A DNA stretch of 64,000 bases from Candidatus Viadribacter manganicus. Its GTDB lineage: Bacteria > Pseudomonadota > Alphaproteobacteria > Caulobacterales > Aquidulcibacteraceae. Positions 23,642 through 32,011 of the stretch are shown here, piece after piece. Numbering within the stretch: the stretch's first letter is position 1; every line of letters starts with the position of its first letter. The notes beneath the pieces were generated by a model. It had not been told where the DNA came from, did no database searches, and saw nothing but the letters and a program-made list of their open reading frames with translations. The DNA lies in contig NZ_CP013244.1 in assembly GCF_001679665.1 (NCBI RefSeq), positions 62,001 to 126,000 of the forward strand, given 5' to 3'. A program made the position numbers and the translations under genes.

Positions 23642-25032
23642 TCGGCTTCAGCGCCATTCCGTCCTGGTGGATCAACACCCAAGGACTTCAGCTTCCTGTG
23701 CAGCGCTGAACGCTCCATGCCGATAAAGGCGGCCGTGCGCGAGATATTGCCACCGAAGCGCGTGATTTGGACGTTGAGATATTCGCGTTCAAAGCGTTCG
23801 CGAGCATCGCGTAGTGAAAGACCGATCACTTGCTGCAAGCCGTCGTGTTTGGAGAAACCGGCTTGCGGCCAAGCTTCGGCAGGCAGCGAATCCACCGTAA
23901 CCGGCGTCGAGGGATCTCCGCTGGCCAGAATGAGAATGCGTTCAATGACGTTGCGGAGTTGGCGCACATTGCCGGGCCACTCGGCCGCTTGGAGTGTGGC
24001 GAGCGCGTCTTCGCCAATCTGCCGCGCAGGTACGCCAGACATGCCCGCGAGGCGGCCAACGAAATAACCCGCGAGTTCAGGAATATCCTCACGGCGTTCC
24101 GCTAAGCTTGGCGCCCGAAGCGGCACGACGTTCAGGCGATGGTAGAGATCTTCGCGGAAACGGCCTTCCATGATGTCGCCGCTGAGCTCGCGCGAGGTCG
24201 ACGATACGACGCGCACGTTCACTTGCACGTCGTTCGCGCCGTTGAGACGCTTGAATCGCTGCTCCACCAGAACGCGCAAAATTTTGGACTGTGTTTCAGG
24301 CGGCATATCACCGACTTCGTCGAGAAAGAGCGTGCCCATGTGAGCCTGCTCGAACACGCCAATTTTCTTTGGCCGTCCGTCGGCCCCTTCTTCGCCGAAG
24401 ATTTCACTTTCCATCCGTTCGGGTGCAATCGATGCAGCGTTGATAGCGACGAAAGCGCCGCCTACGCGGGGGCTACGTTCGTGCAACAGCCGCGCGACCA
24501 GTTCTTTGCCGGCGCCTGCGGGGCCGGTGATCAGGACGCGGGAGTTGGTCTGCGCCACGCGATCAATCGATGCCCGCAGCGCCGCCATAACGGCAGAAGA
24601 GCCGATGAGGTTATCGCTCGCCGCTGAGCGAATTTTGAGTTCACTGTTCTCGCGCTTCAGCCGCGTTGTTTCGAGCGCGCGTGATACGACGTGCAGCAAG
24701 CGGTCTGCCGTGAACGGCTTCTCGACGAAGTCGTATGCGCCTTTGCGGATCGCCGCGACGGCGGTCTCAATCGTTCCGTGACCAGAAATGACCACCACAG
24801 GCATGTCCGGATCGATGTCCTTGAAGTTCGCGAGGAGATCGAGGCCGTCCATGCGGCTGCCCTGCAGCCAAATGTCGAGAACGATCAAGGATGGCTTGCG
24901 CTTTGCGAAAGCGTTGAGGGCTTCGTCGCTGTCGCGCGCGGTCCGTACTTGGTGACCGTCGTCTTCGAGAATGCCGGAGATGAGATCACGGATGTCCGCC
25001 TCATCGTCGACTACGAGAATATCTTGCGTCAT
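23638..25032 (-). CDS. ntrX: Response regulator NtrX
   Basis: 464 residues. Receiver domain 1-120 (VVDDEADIRDLISGIL; phosphoacceptor in LIVLDIWLQG; VVISGHGTIETAV; FVEKPF), AAA+ domain with GPAGAGKELVARLLH (Walker A) and GTLFLDEVGDMPPETQ (Walker B), RFREDLYHRLNVVPL, then a Fis-type HTH (NISRTAAFIGMERSALHRKLKSLG, in parts). The GAFTGA loop that contacts sigma54 is absent (EEGADGRPKKIGVFEQA instead), so it probably works without sigma54, as thought for other alphaproteobacterial NtrX. It partners NtrY, overlapping it by 4 bases. Confidence 0.95.
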   Translation of the reverse strand: MTQDILVVDDEADIRDLISGILEDDGHQVRTARDSDEALNAFAKRKPSLIVLDIWLQGSRMDGLDLLANFKDIDPDMPVVVISGHGTIETAVAAIRKGAYDFVEKPFTADRLLHVVSRALETTRLKRENSELKIRSAASDNLIGSSAVMAALRASIDRVAQTNSRVLITGPAGAGKELVARLLHERSPRVGGAFVAINAASIAPERMESEIFGEEGADGRPKKIGVFEQAHMGTLFLDEVGDMPPETQSKILRVLVEQRFKRLNGANDVQVNVRVVSSTSRELSGDIMEGRFREDLYHRLNVVPLRAPSLAERREDIPELAGYFVGRLAGMSGVPARQIGEDALATLQAAEWPGNVRQLRNVIERILILASGDPSTPVTVDSLPAEAWPQAGFSKHDGLQQVIGLSLRDARERFEREYLNVQITRFGGNISRTAAFIGMERSALHRKLKSLGVDPPGRNGAEAE

Positions 25033-27269
25033 TGGGGGGCTCCTGCGCCGTGTTCTGCAGCGTTGTCGATCGCGTCTTCGCCGCGTTTTGGGAGAACGAA
25101 GCGGACAACAGCGCCAGGCCCCCCGCCGGGCGCATCGTCCAACTCGATTAATCCCCCATGGTCTTCAATAATGCGGGCGACGATCGCAAGGCCGAGGCCG
25201 GCGCCCTTCGTTCGTGTTGTCACGTAAGGTTCGATCAAGCGGTGACGATCCTTCTCTGGAAAGCCTAAGCCGTTGTCGATGACTTCGAATTGGACGCCGA
25301 AGTCCAGGTCGCGCAGGCGCAGGGTCACGAAGCCATCCTTCGGTTCGCCGTCACGCTCGCGGCGTGCTTGCACACTCTCGCTGGCGTTCTTGATGAGATT
25401 GAGGAGCGACTGACCGATCAAGCGCTCATCACTGACCAAAGCAATCGGCTGATCTGCGCCTTCAACTTCGATGCGAATGTCTGGGAACACCAGACGTTGC
25501 GCGAAGACTGTTGAACGGGCGACGTCGCTGATATCGGCGTAAGCCATGCGCGGCGTCGGCATCCGCGCGAAGGATGAGAATTCGTCGACCATGCGACCGA
25601 TATCGGCGACCTGCCGCAAAATGGTGTCGGTGCATTTGGCGAAGGTGTCTGGGTCGGATGTGATTTCCGCGCTGTATTTCTTACGCAAACGCTCCGCAGA
25701 GAGCTGAATAGGGGTCAGCGGATTCTTGATCTCATGCGCGATGCGGCGTGCGACATCCTTCCAAGCTTCCTGGCGCTGCGCCGAAATGAGTTTGGTCATG
25801 TCATCGAAGGTAAGCACGAGGCCGCCGTCGGCTTCAGGGCTCATGCGTACGCTTAGGTTCACGGACCCGCCTTCTCGCATCAAATCGACGCGCTGCGGCG
25901 GCGCCTCGCCGGCGCGCGGTGGCTGATTGAGCAACTCCGTGAACTCCGGCGTGAGATCGATGAGACGTCGTCCGATGATGTTGGTGTTTTCCAGACCGAG
26001 CAGTTGAACCGCTGACCGGTTGGCTGCGCTTACCCGTCCGTTGTGGTCCAGGCCCATAACGCCCGCGCTCACGCCCGCGAGCACGGCTTCAATAAAGGAT
26101 CGACGGTTCTCAGAATCTTCTTGCGCGGTGACGACGTCCCGCCGCTGCGCCTCGAGTTGGGCGGTCATGCGGTTGAATGCAGATGCGAGTGCATCAACTT
26201 CGTCGCGCTCTTCACCGACCGAGACGCGCGCCGAGAGATCACCGGACGCAACGCGCCGCGCCGCGCCTACGAGGCGGCCAATCGGCTCTGCGACGCGGGA
26301 TGCACTTGTGAGGCCAACCCATCCTGCTCCGAGCAGCAACAGCACGGCTGTCGCGAGATACGCCATTCCAAAGAGGCTACGCAGCGAGTTCTGCTGCAAA
26401 CGCGCCGAGCGATATTCGCTCACGGACTCATCGAACTGACGCAGTTGCGCGACGATGCCGGGCTCCAAATTCTTAGACACAAGGACGTACGCGTCGTTGT
26501 AGGCTGACAAACGATAGAGCGCACGGAGCCGGTCGTTTTCTTGATCGAACCGCACCGACATTTGCCCCTGGTTCGCTGTTGCGAAAGCTTCCGCTGACGG
26601 CGCGCGGTAAGGCACTGCGGTCTCAACCAGGGAGCCGCCGGCAATCACACTGCCGCTGCTGTCGATGACGTAGACGGACGACAGCTCGCGCCGTTCGCCC
26701 TGCAACTGAAGAAATGCGGCGTAGCGCGAGGGGTCGCTCGTCAGGCCGGCGCGTGCGTTGTTGAGGTCTTCGGCCATGGCCTGCACCTCACCACCCAGTC
26801 CGCCGGAGGCGAGTTCGACATAAGCGCGGCCAACGTCAGCGGCGTTCTCGATTGTGCTTTCCACGCGCTCGCTGAACCAGCGCTCAACGCCCTGCGTGAA
26901 GGTGAAACCAAGAAACGCAGCGACAATGATGGCTGGCGCGAGAGCAGCGAGGCTGAAGAGCGTGACGAAGCGCAGGTGCAGCCGTGCGCCTGTCGCAGCA
27001 GCACGCCACGCACGCGCTACGCGCAAGATGCGATGGATGAGTATTCCCGCGAGCGCCGCCGAAATCACAAGGCTAAGGATCAGCAGCATTTGGATGACGC
27101 CGCTGTCGTCGCCAGCCAGGCCATCGCCCATAAGCAGCAAAATCGTCGCTACAGCAGTCAGCGCACCAGCGACGGCGAGCCCAACCAAGAAGGTAAGCGC
27201 GCTGCGGCTCTGCGGCTGATCTGAGAGCACGGCGGCCTCGGCCGGCTCATCTACAGTGATTTCTGCCAT
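25029..27269 (-). CDS. ntrY: Sensor histidine kinase NtrY
   Basis: 746 residues. N-terminal membrane segments (LTFLVGLAVAGALTAVATILLLMG; VIQMLLILSLVISAALAGIL; LRFVTLFSLAALAPAIIVAAFLGF, in parts), a periplasmic sensor region, a further membrane helix (AYLATAVLLLLGAGWVGL), HAMP (about 350-400), PAS (GLDHNGRVSAANRSAVQLLG), HisKA with DVARRIAHEIKNPLTPIQLS (phospho-His) and HATPase (DNGLGFPEKD, TKGAGLGLAIVARIIEDHGG). Signals nitrogen or redox state to NtrX. A perfect hairpin lies in the 60 bases before its start. Confidence 0.96.
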   Translation of the reverse strand: MAEITVDEPAEAAVLSDQPQSRSALTFLVGLAVAGALTAVATILLLMGDGLAGDDSGVIQMLLILSLVISAALAGILIHRILRVARAWRAAATGARLHLRFVTLFSLAALAPAIIVAAFLGFTFTQGVERWFSERVESTIENAADVGRAYVELASGGLGGEVQAMAEDLNNARAGLTSDPSRYAAFLQLQGERRELSSVYVIDSSGSVIAGGSLVETAVPYRAPSAEAFATANQGQMSVRFDQENDRLRALYRLSAYNDAYVLVSKNLEPGIVAQLRQFDESVSEYRSARLQQNSLRSLFGMAYLATAVLLLLGAGWVGLTSASRVAEPIGRLVGAARRVASGDLSARVSVGEERDEVDALASAFNRMTAQLEAQRRDVVTAQEDSENRRSFIEAVLAGVSAGVMGLDHNGRVSAANRSAVQLLGLENTNIIGRRLIDLTPEFTELLNQPPRAGEAPPQRVDLMREGGSVNLSVRMSPEADGGLVLTFDDMTKLISAQRQEAWKDVARRIAHEIKNPLTPIQLSAERLRKKYSAEITSDPDTFAKCTDTILRQVADIGRMVDEFSSFARMPTPRMAYADISDVARSTVFAQRLVFPDIRIEVEGADQPIALVSDERLIGQSLLNLIKNASESVQARRERDGEPKDGFVTLRLRDLDFGVQFEVIDNGLGFPEKDRHRLIEPYVTTRTKGAGLGLAIVARIIEDHGGLIELDDAPGGGPGAVVRFVLPKRGEDAIDNAAEHGAGAPQ

Positions 27270-27279
27270 GGCCGGGGGT

Positions 27280-27307
27280 CACCATGTTGCGGAATAGCAA
27301 CATGGTG
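27280..27307. promoter_or_regulatory. Perfect 11-bp inverted repeat between ntrC and ntrY
   Basis: CACCATGTTGC (27280-27290), a 6-base loop, then GCAACATGGTG (27297-27307). It lies 10 bases upstream of the ntrY start and 23 bases beyond the ntrC stop on the transcribed strand. No T run follows, so attenuation, RNA stability or a dimer-binding site are all possible. Confidence 0.6.
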
Positions 27308-27329
27308 TTGAACCAATATCACGCTTGGG

Positions 27330-28709
27330 TCAATCGCCTCTGCCAGCTGAGAGGCCAAGGGCCTGGATTTTCTTCCGGAGGGTATTCCGGTTGATCCCCA
27401 AAATGGCTGCGGCTTTGATCTGGTTGCCGCGGGTCGCCTGGAGAGCCTGGTTGATGAGCGGACGCTCCACCTCGGCCAGGAGGCGATCATAGAGGCCTGC
27501 GGACGGCAAGCCAGGGCTCGCAGCAGTGAACTCCCCTTCCACTCGGCGCGCCACCGCCGTCTCGAAGCCATCTGCGGCATCCTCGGGTGCGACGTTGTTG
27601 TCCGCGTGGCCGAGTTCTCGCGCGATTTCGCGGGCGGTGATGACGCTGGCAGGACTAAGCGCGGTCGCGCGGCGAAGTAGGTTTTCGAGCTCGCGCAAGT
27701 TGCCCGGGAAGGTGTGCGCCTTCAGACGCTCAATGGCGGCGTTGTCGATTGACTTGTCAGGCAGGCCTTCGCGCTTGGCGCGGACGAGAAAGGCGCGTGC
27801 AAGATCGCCAATGTCCTCGAGCCGTTCGCGCAGCGGCGGCATGCGGATCACAACGACATTTAAGCGATAGAACAGGTCTTGTCGGAATGCGCCTTGGCGC
27901 GTGAGCGTAGCAAGGCTCCGTTGCGATGAGACGATCAGGCGCGCATCGGGACGATCACCCGGTTCTTCCGCATGCAGAAGGCCCGCGAGACGAGTCTGTG
28001 AATCTTGGGGCAGCTCATCGATGTCCTCGAGGAAGAGCGTGCCGCCCTGACCTTGGGCAAATTTTCCCTGTGGCCCGAAGAGTTCGCGCTCAAGCTGTGT
28101 TGATTGGGCGCCAGCGAGGCTCATGGCGACGAACGGTCCGCTTGAGCGCCGGCCGTGGTCGTGGATGGCGCGCGCGACGCGTTCTTTACCGGTGCCGCTC
28201 TCGCCCTCGATCAGGACCGTGAGATCCGTGCCGGCGACGCGCGCCATTACGCGATAGACGTCCTGCATGGGCGCGGAACGCCCGATGAGCGGCAAGCGCT
28301 CCTCCTTTTCCGCCCTTGACGCTTGAGCGCGAAGCTTGGCGTCAGGGCCACCGATGAGCGCGCGCTTCACTGCCGCCATCAGATCATCAAGATCAAAAGG
28401 CTTCGGCATGTAGTCGAATGCGCCTGCGCCAGCGGCAGAGAGCGCCGTCGATACAGTGCTTTGCGCGCTCATGACGATCACAGGCAGATGCGGGCGCGCC
28501 ATGCGCATCGCTGGCAACGCGTCGAACACGCAGTCGTCGCCCATATAGACATCGCTCAGCACCAAGTCGCCTTCGCCGTCTCGGACCCATTTGGAAAGGG
28601 TTGCGACGTTGCCGGTAGCGCGCACGTCATAGCCTTCCTTGCCCAGTGCCTGTGAAAGGACGAGCCGCAAAGAATTGTCGTCTTCAGCAAGGAGGATGCG
28701 TGCGCTCAT
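27330..28709 (-). CDS. ntrC: Response regulator NtrC lacking the GAFTGA loop
   Basis: 459 residues. Receiver (ILLAEDDNSLRLVLSQAL; phospho-Asp in LVLSDVYMGDD; IVMSAQSTVSTAL; DYMPKPFD), AAA+ domain with GESGTGKERVARAIH and GTLFLEDIDELPQDSQ, RQDLFYRLNVVVIRMPPLRER, and a Fis-type C-terminus (QALQATRGNQIKAAAILGINRNTLRKKI, in parts). Where sigma54 activators have GAFTGA, this reads LFGPQGKFAQGQGG, shorter and without the motif, so it likely controls nitrogen genes without sigma54 contact. I recall the same loss for Caulobacter NtrC. Coupled to ntrB by a 4-base overlap. Confidence 0.95.
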   Translation of the reverse strand: MSARILLAEDDNSLRLVLSQALGKEGYDVRATGNVATLSKWVRDGEGDLVLSDVYMGDDCVFDALPAMRMARPHLPVIVMSAQSTVSTALSAAGAGAFDYMPKPFDLDDLMAAVKRALIGGPDAKLRAQASRAEKEERLPLIGRSAPMQDVYRVMARVAGTDLTVLIEGESGTGKERVARAIHDHGRRSSGPFVAMSLAGAQSTQLERELFGPQGKFAQGQGGTLFLEDIDELPQDSQTRLAGLLHAEEPGDRPDARLIVSSQRSLATLTRQGAFRQDLFYRLNVVVIRMPPLRERLEDIGDLARAFLVRAKREGLPDKSIDNAAIERLKAHTFPGNLRELENLLRRATALSPASVITAREIARELGHADNNVAPEDAADGFETAVARRVEGEFTAASPGLPSAGLYDRLLAEVERPLINQALQATRGNQIKAAAILGINRNTLRKKIQALGLSAGRGD

Positions 28710-29785
28710 AGGTTTTCGTCCGGATCGATGGGGAGAAGGATCTTGAAAGAGGTGCGGCCGGGCTCGCTCTCGACTTCGATGCGGCCGTCGTGGCGTGCGA
28801 TGATGTCGGCGGCGACAGTGAGGCCTAGCCCCATGCCACCGCTTTTTGTGGTGGCGAAGGCTTCAAACAGCCGATCGGCGACATCTGGATGAAGGCCCGG
28901 TCCGTTATCGACGAATTGGACTTCGAGCTGCGCGCGCGCCGCGCCACTGGCGGCCGATCGAAATTTGACCCCCGAACGATACGACGTCGAAATAGCGATT
29001 TCGCCGTCCAAGCTTTCGCCGATGGCTTCTGCTGCATTTTTAGCGATATTGAGCAGCGCTTGGATAAGTTGGTCTAGATCGCCGCGAACATGCGGCAGAC
29101 TGGGATCGTAACGTTCGCGGATCATCACGTTGGGAGCGCTTGAGCCAATCAGCTTGCGCACGCGATCAAGCGCTTCATGGATATTGAAGCGCTCGAACTT
29201 CGGCGGCTCGACGGCGCCGAGCGGATCGATGCGGTCCGTTAGGCGCCGAACGCGGTCCACTTCATCAACGATGAGTTTTGCAAGCGCGGCAGACTCTTCG
29301 TCCTCGGCGCGCGAGATGAGTTGTGCAGCAGCGCGAATGCCCGCGAGCGGATTGCGCACCTCATGCGCTAGTGTTCTCGCAGCCGAACTCGCAGCCGCGG
29401 GCGGTGCGGCGCGGGCGCGCGGCGGGCGCGTCAAGACCAGCGCGATGTAGCCGGTCTCCCCCACCGGCGCCGCCGCTACAGTGGCGCGCCCCAGCGCAAA
29501 GCCAGGCCCAGCCAGAGCAACGTCGGCTTCTGCAACCCCGCTTGCGCCGGAAAGCGTGCGCCGCGCCAACGCAATGATTGGCGCGTCGATGCCAAAGATC
29601 TCGTCGAGTCGGCGCCCAAGCAGTCCGCGTCCAACGCCGGCCAGCAGGTCAGCGGCCGCTGCGTTCACAAAGCGAATGCGCTCGCCTGCATCTATTCCCA
29701 ATACCGGCGCCGGCAGCGCCTCAAGCCAGCGATCGCCATCAGGCGCCGAAGCTCGTTGCAGCGGACGGACGGTCGGATCGTTCAT
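28706..29785 (-). CDS. ntrB: Nitrogen sensor kinase NtrB
   Basis: 359 residues, no membrane segment. PAS domain (LPAPVLGIDAGERIRFVNAAAADLL, in parts; about 25-130), HisKA with RTLAHEVRNPLAGIRAAAQL (phospho-His), then HATPase: FNIHEALDRVRKLIG, QALLNIAKNAAEAI (N box), FVDNGPGLHPDVADRLFEAF (G1), SGGMGLGLTVAADI (G2). Phosphorylates NtrC under nitrogen limitation; PII normally controls it. Overlaps both dusB and ntrC by 4 bases. Confidence 0.96.
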   Translation of the reverse strand: MNDPTVRPLQRASAPDGDRWLEALPAPVLGIDAGERIRFVNAAAADLLAGVGRGLLGRRLDEIFGIDAPIIALARRTLSGASGVAEADVALAGPGFALGRATVAAAPVGETGYIALVLTRPPRARAAPPAAASSAARTLAHEVRNPLAGIRAAAQLISRAEDEESAALAKLIVDEVDRVRRLTDRIDPLGAVEPPKFERFNIHEALDRVRKLIGSSAPNVMIRERYDPSLPHVRGDLDQLIQALLNIAKNAAEAIGESLDGEIAISTSYRSGVKFRSAASGAARAQLEVQFVDNGPGLHPDVADRLFEAFATTKSGGMGLGLTVAADIIARHDGRIEVESEPGRTSFKILLPIDPDENL

Positions 29786-30765
29786 GCCGCCGCCCGATCA
29801 AGCCCGTCATCGAAGAGGCGGATCAGCGCTTCTTGAACGCGCCGCGGATCATCCAATGTGCATATCGCTTTGCGGACTTCGCGCGCTTGCGCTCCGAACT
29901 CCGCATCGATCATCCAGGCGATGTGTTTGCGAACCACCCGAACCCCGAGTGGTCCATCGTAGAAATCCAAAGTGTCGTCGCACAACGTCAGCAAGCTCTG
30001 CAGCAAGCGGGCTCTTGGCGGCGGGCAAATCTCTCCGCCGACTTTCAACGCGCGCTCGATCTCCGCAGTCAGCCAGGGCTTACCCTGAGCTGCGCGTCCA
30101 ATCATCACACCTGTGGCGCCGGAAACATCCAGCGCACGGCGCGCATCCGCCGCTGTTGCGATGTCTCCATTTGCGATTACTGGAATACGCACGGCGTCGA
30201 CGACGGGCTTGATCGCGCTCCAACTCGCTGCGCCACGAAAGAATTGGCTGCGCGTTCGGCCATGAATTGTCAGCATTCGCACGCCCGCATCTTCGGCGCG
30301 CTTTGCGAGCGCTGGCGCATTGAGCGAATGCTCATCCCAACCCAGCCGCATTTTCAGCGTTACCGGCAACGCCGTCGCCGCTACCGTGGCTTCGACGAGG
30401 CGCATGGCGTGCTCGGGTTCGCGCATCAGCGCCGAACCGCAAAGCCCGCTCGTAACGCTCTTTGACGGACAGCCCATGTTGATGTCGATCACGTCGGCGC
30501 CGGCTGCTTCCGCCAGGCGCGCGCCTTCGGCCATCCATTGAGGGTCCCGGCCCGCCAGCTGAATAACCAAAGGCGCAATGACGCCCGCCCCTGCCGCACG
30601 GCGCACCATGTCGATGCGTGCCCGCGCCAGTTGGTCAGAAGCGATCATCTCAGAGACGCAGTATTGCCCGCCGAAAGCTTTGACCTGACGGCGAAACGGG
30701 ATGTCCGTCACACCAGCCATCGGTGCGAGCGAGACAAGAGGAGGTTTTTCGTTCAAATCGAACAC
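29782..30765 (-). CDS. dusB: tRNA-dihydrouridine synthase
   Basis: 327 residues. FMN TIM barrel: LAPMAGVTDIPFRRQVKAFG, IQLAGRDPQWMAEGARL, DVIDINMGCPSKSVTSGLCGSALM (catalytic Cys in GLCGSALM), LKMRLGWDE, HGRTRSQFF, VIANGDIAT, GVMIGRAAQGKPWL, plus a C-terminal helical tRNA-binding domain. It reduces uridines in the D-loop using NADPH. First gene of the ntr run, as in most alphaproteobacteria. Confidence 0.95.
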   Translation of the reverse strand: MFDLNEKPPLVSLAPMAGVTDIPFRRQVKAFGGQYCVSEMIASDQLARARIDMVRRAAGAGVIAPLVIQLAGRDPQWMAEGARLAEAAGADVIDINMGCPSKSVTSGLCGSALMREPEHAMRLVEATVAATALPVTLKMRLGWDEHSLNAPALAKRAEDAGVRMLTIHGRTRSQFFRGAASWSAIKPVVDAVRIPVIANGDIATAADARRALDVSGATGVMIGRAAQGKPWLTAEIERALKVGGEICPPPRARLLQSLLTLCDDTLDFYDGPLGVRVVRKHIAWMIDAEFGAQAREVRKAICTLDDPRRVQEALIRLFDDGLDRAAA

Positions 30766-30862
30766 ACAGCACCCCGTTCGAGAGGGAGCTTAGGGCGCCT
30801 AAAAAGCGGGCGCCAAGGGTTTTTGCTGCGATGCAACATTTAGAGGCCGGAGTTCTTCAGCC

Positions 30863-32011
30863 ATGAAGCTTGCGGCCGTGATCGTAGCCGGTGGCCGCGG
30901 TGCGCGAGCTGGCGGCGAAATCCCCAAACAATACCTTGGTTTGCGGGGTAAGCCGGTGCTCGCCTGGTCAGCCTTGGCATTTGCCGAGGCTGGGGTCGGT
31001 GAGATCGTCATCGCTTGCGCGCCTGAGCACGCCGAGCTCTGCCGCACCGCAACCGCTGGGGTTCCTGGCGTGCGGCTCGTTGATGGCGGGAGCACACGAA
31101 CCGCATCGGTGCAGAACGCCCTGGCGGCCTTGAGCGATGCCGACGTTATTCTCGTGCACGACGCGGCGCGGCCCGGTCTGAATGCCGCCCACGTCAAGTC
31201 GCTGATTTCGGAGGTTCAGTCCGGTGCTCGAGCGGTAGCCCCCGCACTTGCCATCGCAGACACGCTGCGCCGCACCGATCAAGACGGGCGCATCATCGAA
31301 GACGTCGCGCGTGATGGTCTGATGCGAATTCAGACGCCGCAGGCATTTCACGCCGAGACACTGCGCCTTGCCTATGCGGCGCTCAGGCTCAACGAGACCA
31401 TGACCGATGACGTCGCGGTCGTGCGCGCCTGCGACGTCGAGGCAAAGTTGATCCCGGGCGATCCGAAGCTGATGAAGATCACCTATCCGGAGGACATGGC
31501 CATGCTCGAACGAATGCTAAGCGCCGAGCGGGTGATGTGCGTCGGACACGGCGTCGACGCGCATCGCTTTGGTGAGGGAAGTTTCGTCACGCTATGCGGC
31601 GTGCAAATTCCGCACAGCAAGGGGCTGGTCGGTCACTCGGATGCTGATGCCGGCTGGCATGCGCTGGTCGATGCAATTCTTGGCGCCCTCAGCGAAGGCG
31701 ATATTGGCGCTCACTTCCCGCCCAGCGATCCGCAATGGAAGGGTGCGGATTCGGAGCGTTTCTTACGTCACGCCGCGACGCTGGTGGAGCGAGGCGGCGC
31801 GCGCATCGTGCATGTCGATGTGACGTTGCTTTGCGAACGGCCCAAGATCGGCCCCCATCGCGACGCCATGCGCGCGCGCACAGCTGAAGTGCTTGGCCTT
31901 CCGATCAGCCGCGTCAGCGTCAAAGCGACAACGACCGAACGGATGGGCTTTCTTGGCCGCGAAGAAGGTCTCGCGGCGCAAGCTACGGCGACGGTTGAGC
32001 GTCCGGTGTAG
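30863..32011 (+). CDS. ispDF: Bifunctional IspD/IspF isoprenoid enzyme
   Basis: 382 residues in two domains. IspD (1-about 220): VAGGRGARAGGEIPKQYLGL (CTP site), VDGGSTRTASVQNAL, VHDAARPGL, RIQTPQAF, KITYPEDMA. IspF (about 226-382): CVGHGVDAHRFGEGSFVTLCG, LVGHSDADAGWHALVDAILG (metal residues), GDIGAHFPPSDPQWKGADS, VNVD-like HVDVTLLCERPKIGPH, KATTTERMGFLGR. It makes CDP-ME and cyclises CDP-MEP in the MEP pathway. The fusion is typical of alphaproteobacteria. Its end overlaps the next, convergent gene by 29 bases. Confidence 0.97.
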   Translation: MKLAAVIVAGGRGARAGGEIPKQYLGLRGKPVLAWSALAFAEAGVGEIVIACAPEHAELCRTATAGVPGVRLVDGGSTRTASVQNALAALSDADVILVHDAARPGLNAAHVKSLISEVQSGARAVAPALAIADTLRRTDQDGRIIEDVARDGLMRIQTPQAFHAETLRLAYAALRLNETMTDDVAVVRACDVEAKLIPGDPKLMKITYPEDMAMLERMLSAERVMCVGHGVDAHRFGEGSFVTLCGVQIPHSKGLVGHSDADAGWHALVDAILGALSEGDIGAHFPPSDPQWKGADSERFLRHAATLVERGGARIVHVDVTLLCERPKIGPHRDAMRARTAEVLGLPISRVSVKATTTERMGFLGREEGLAAQATATVERPV

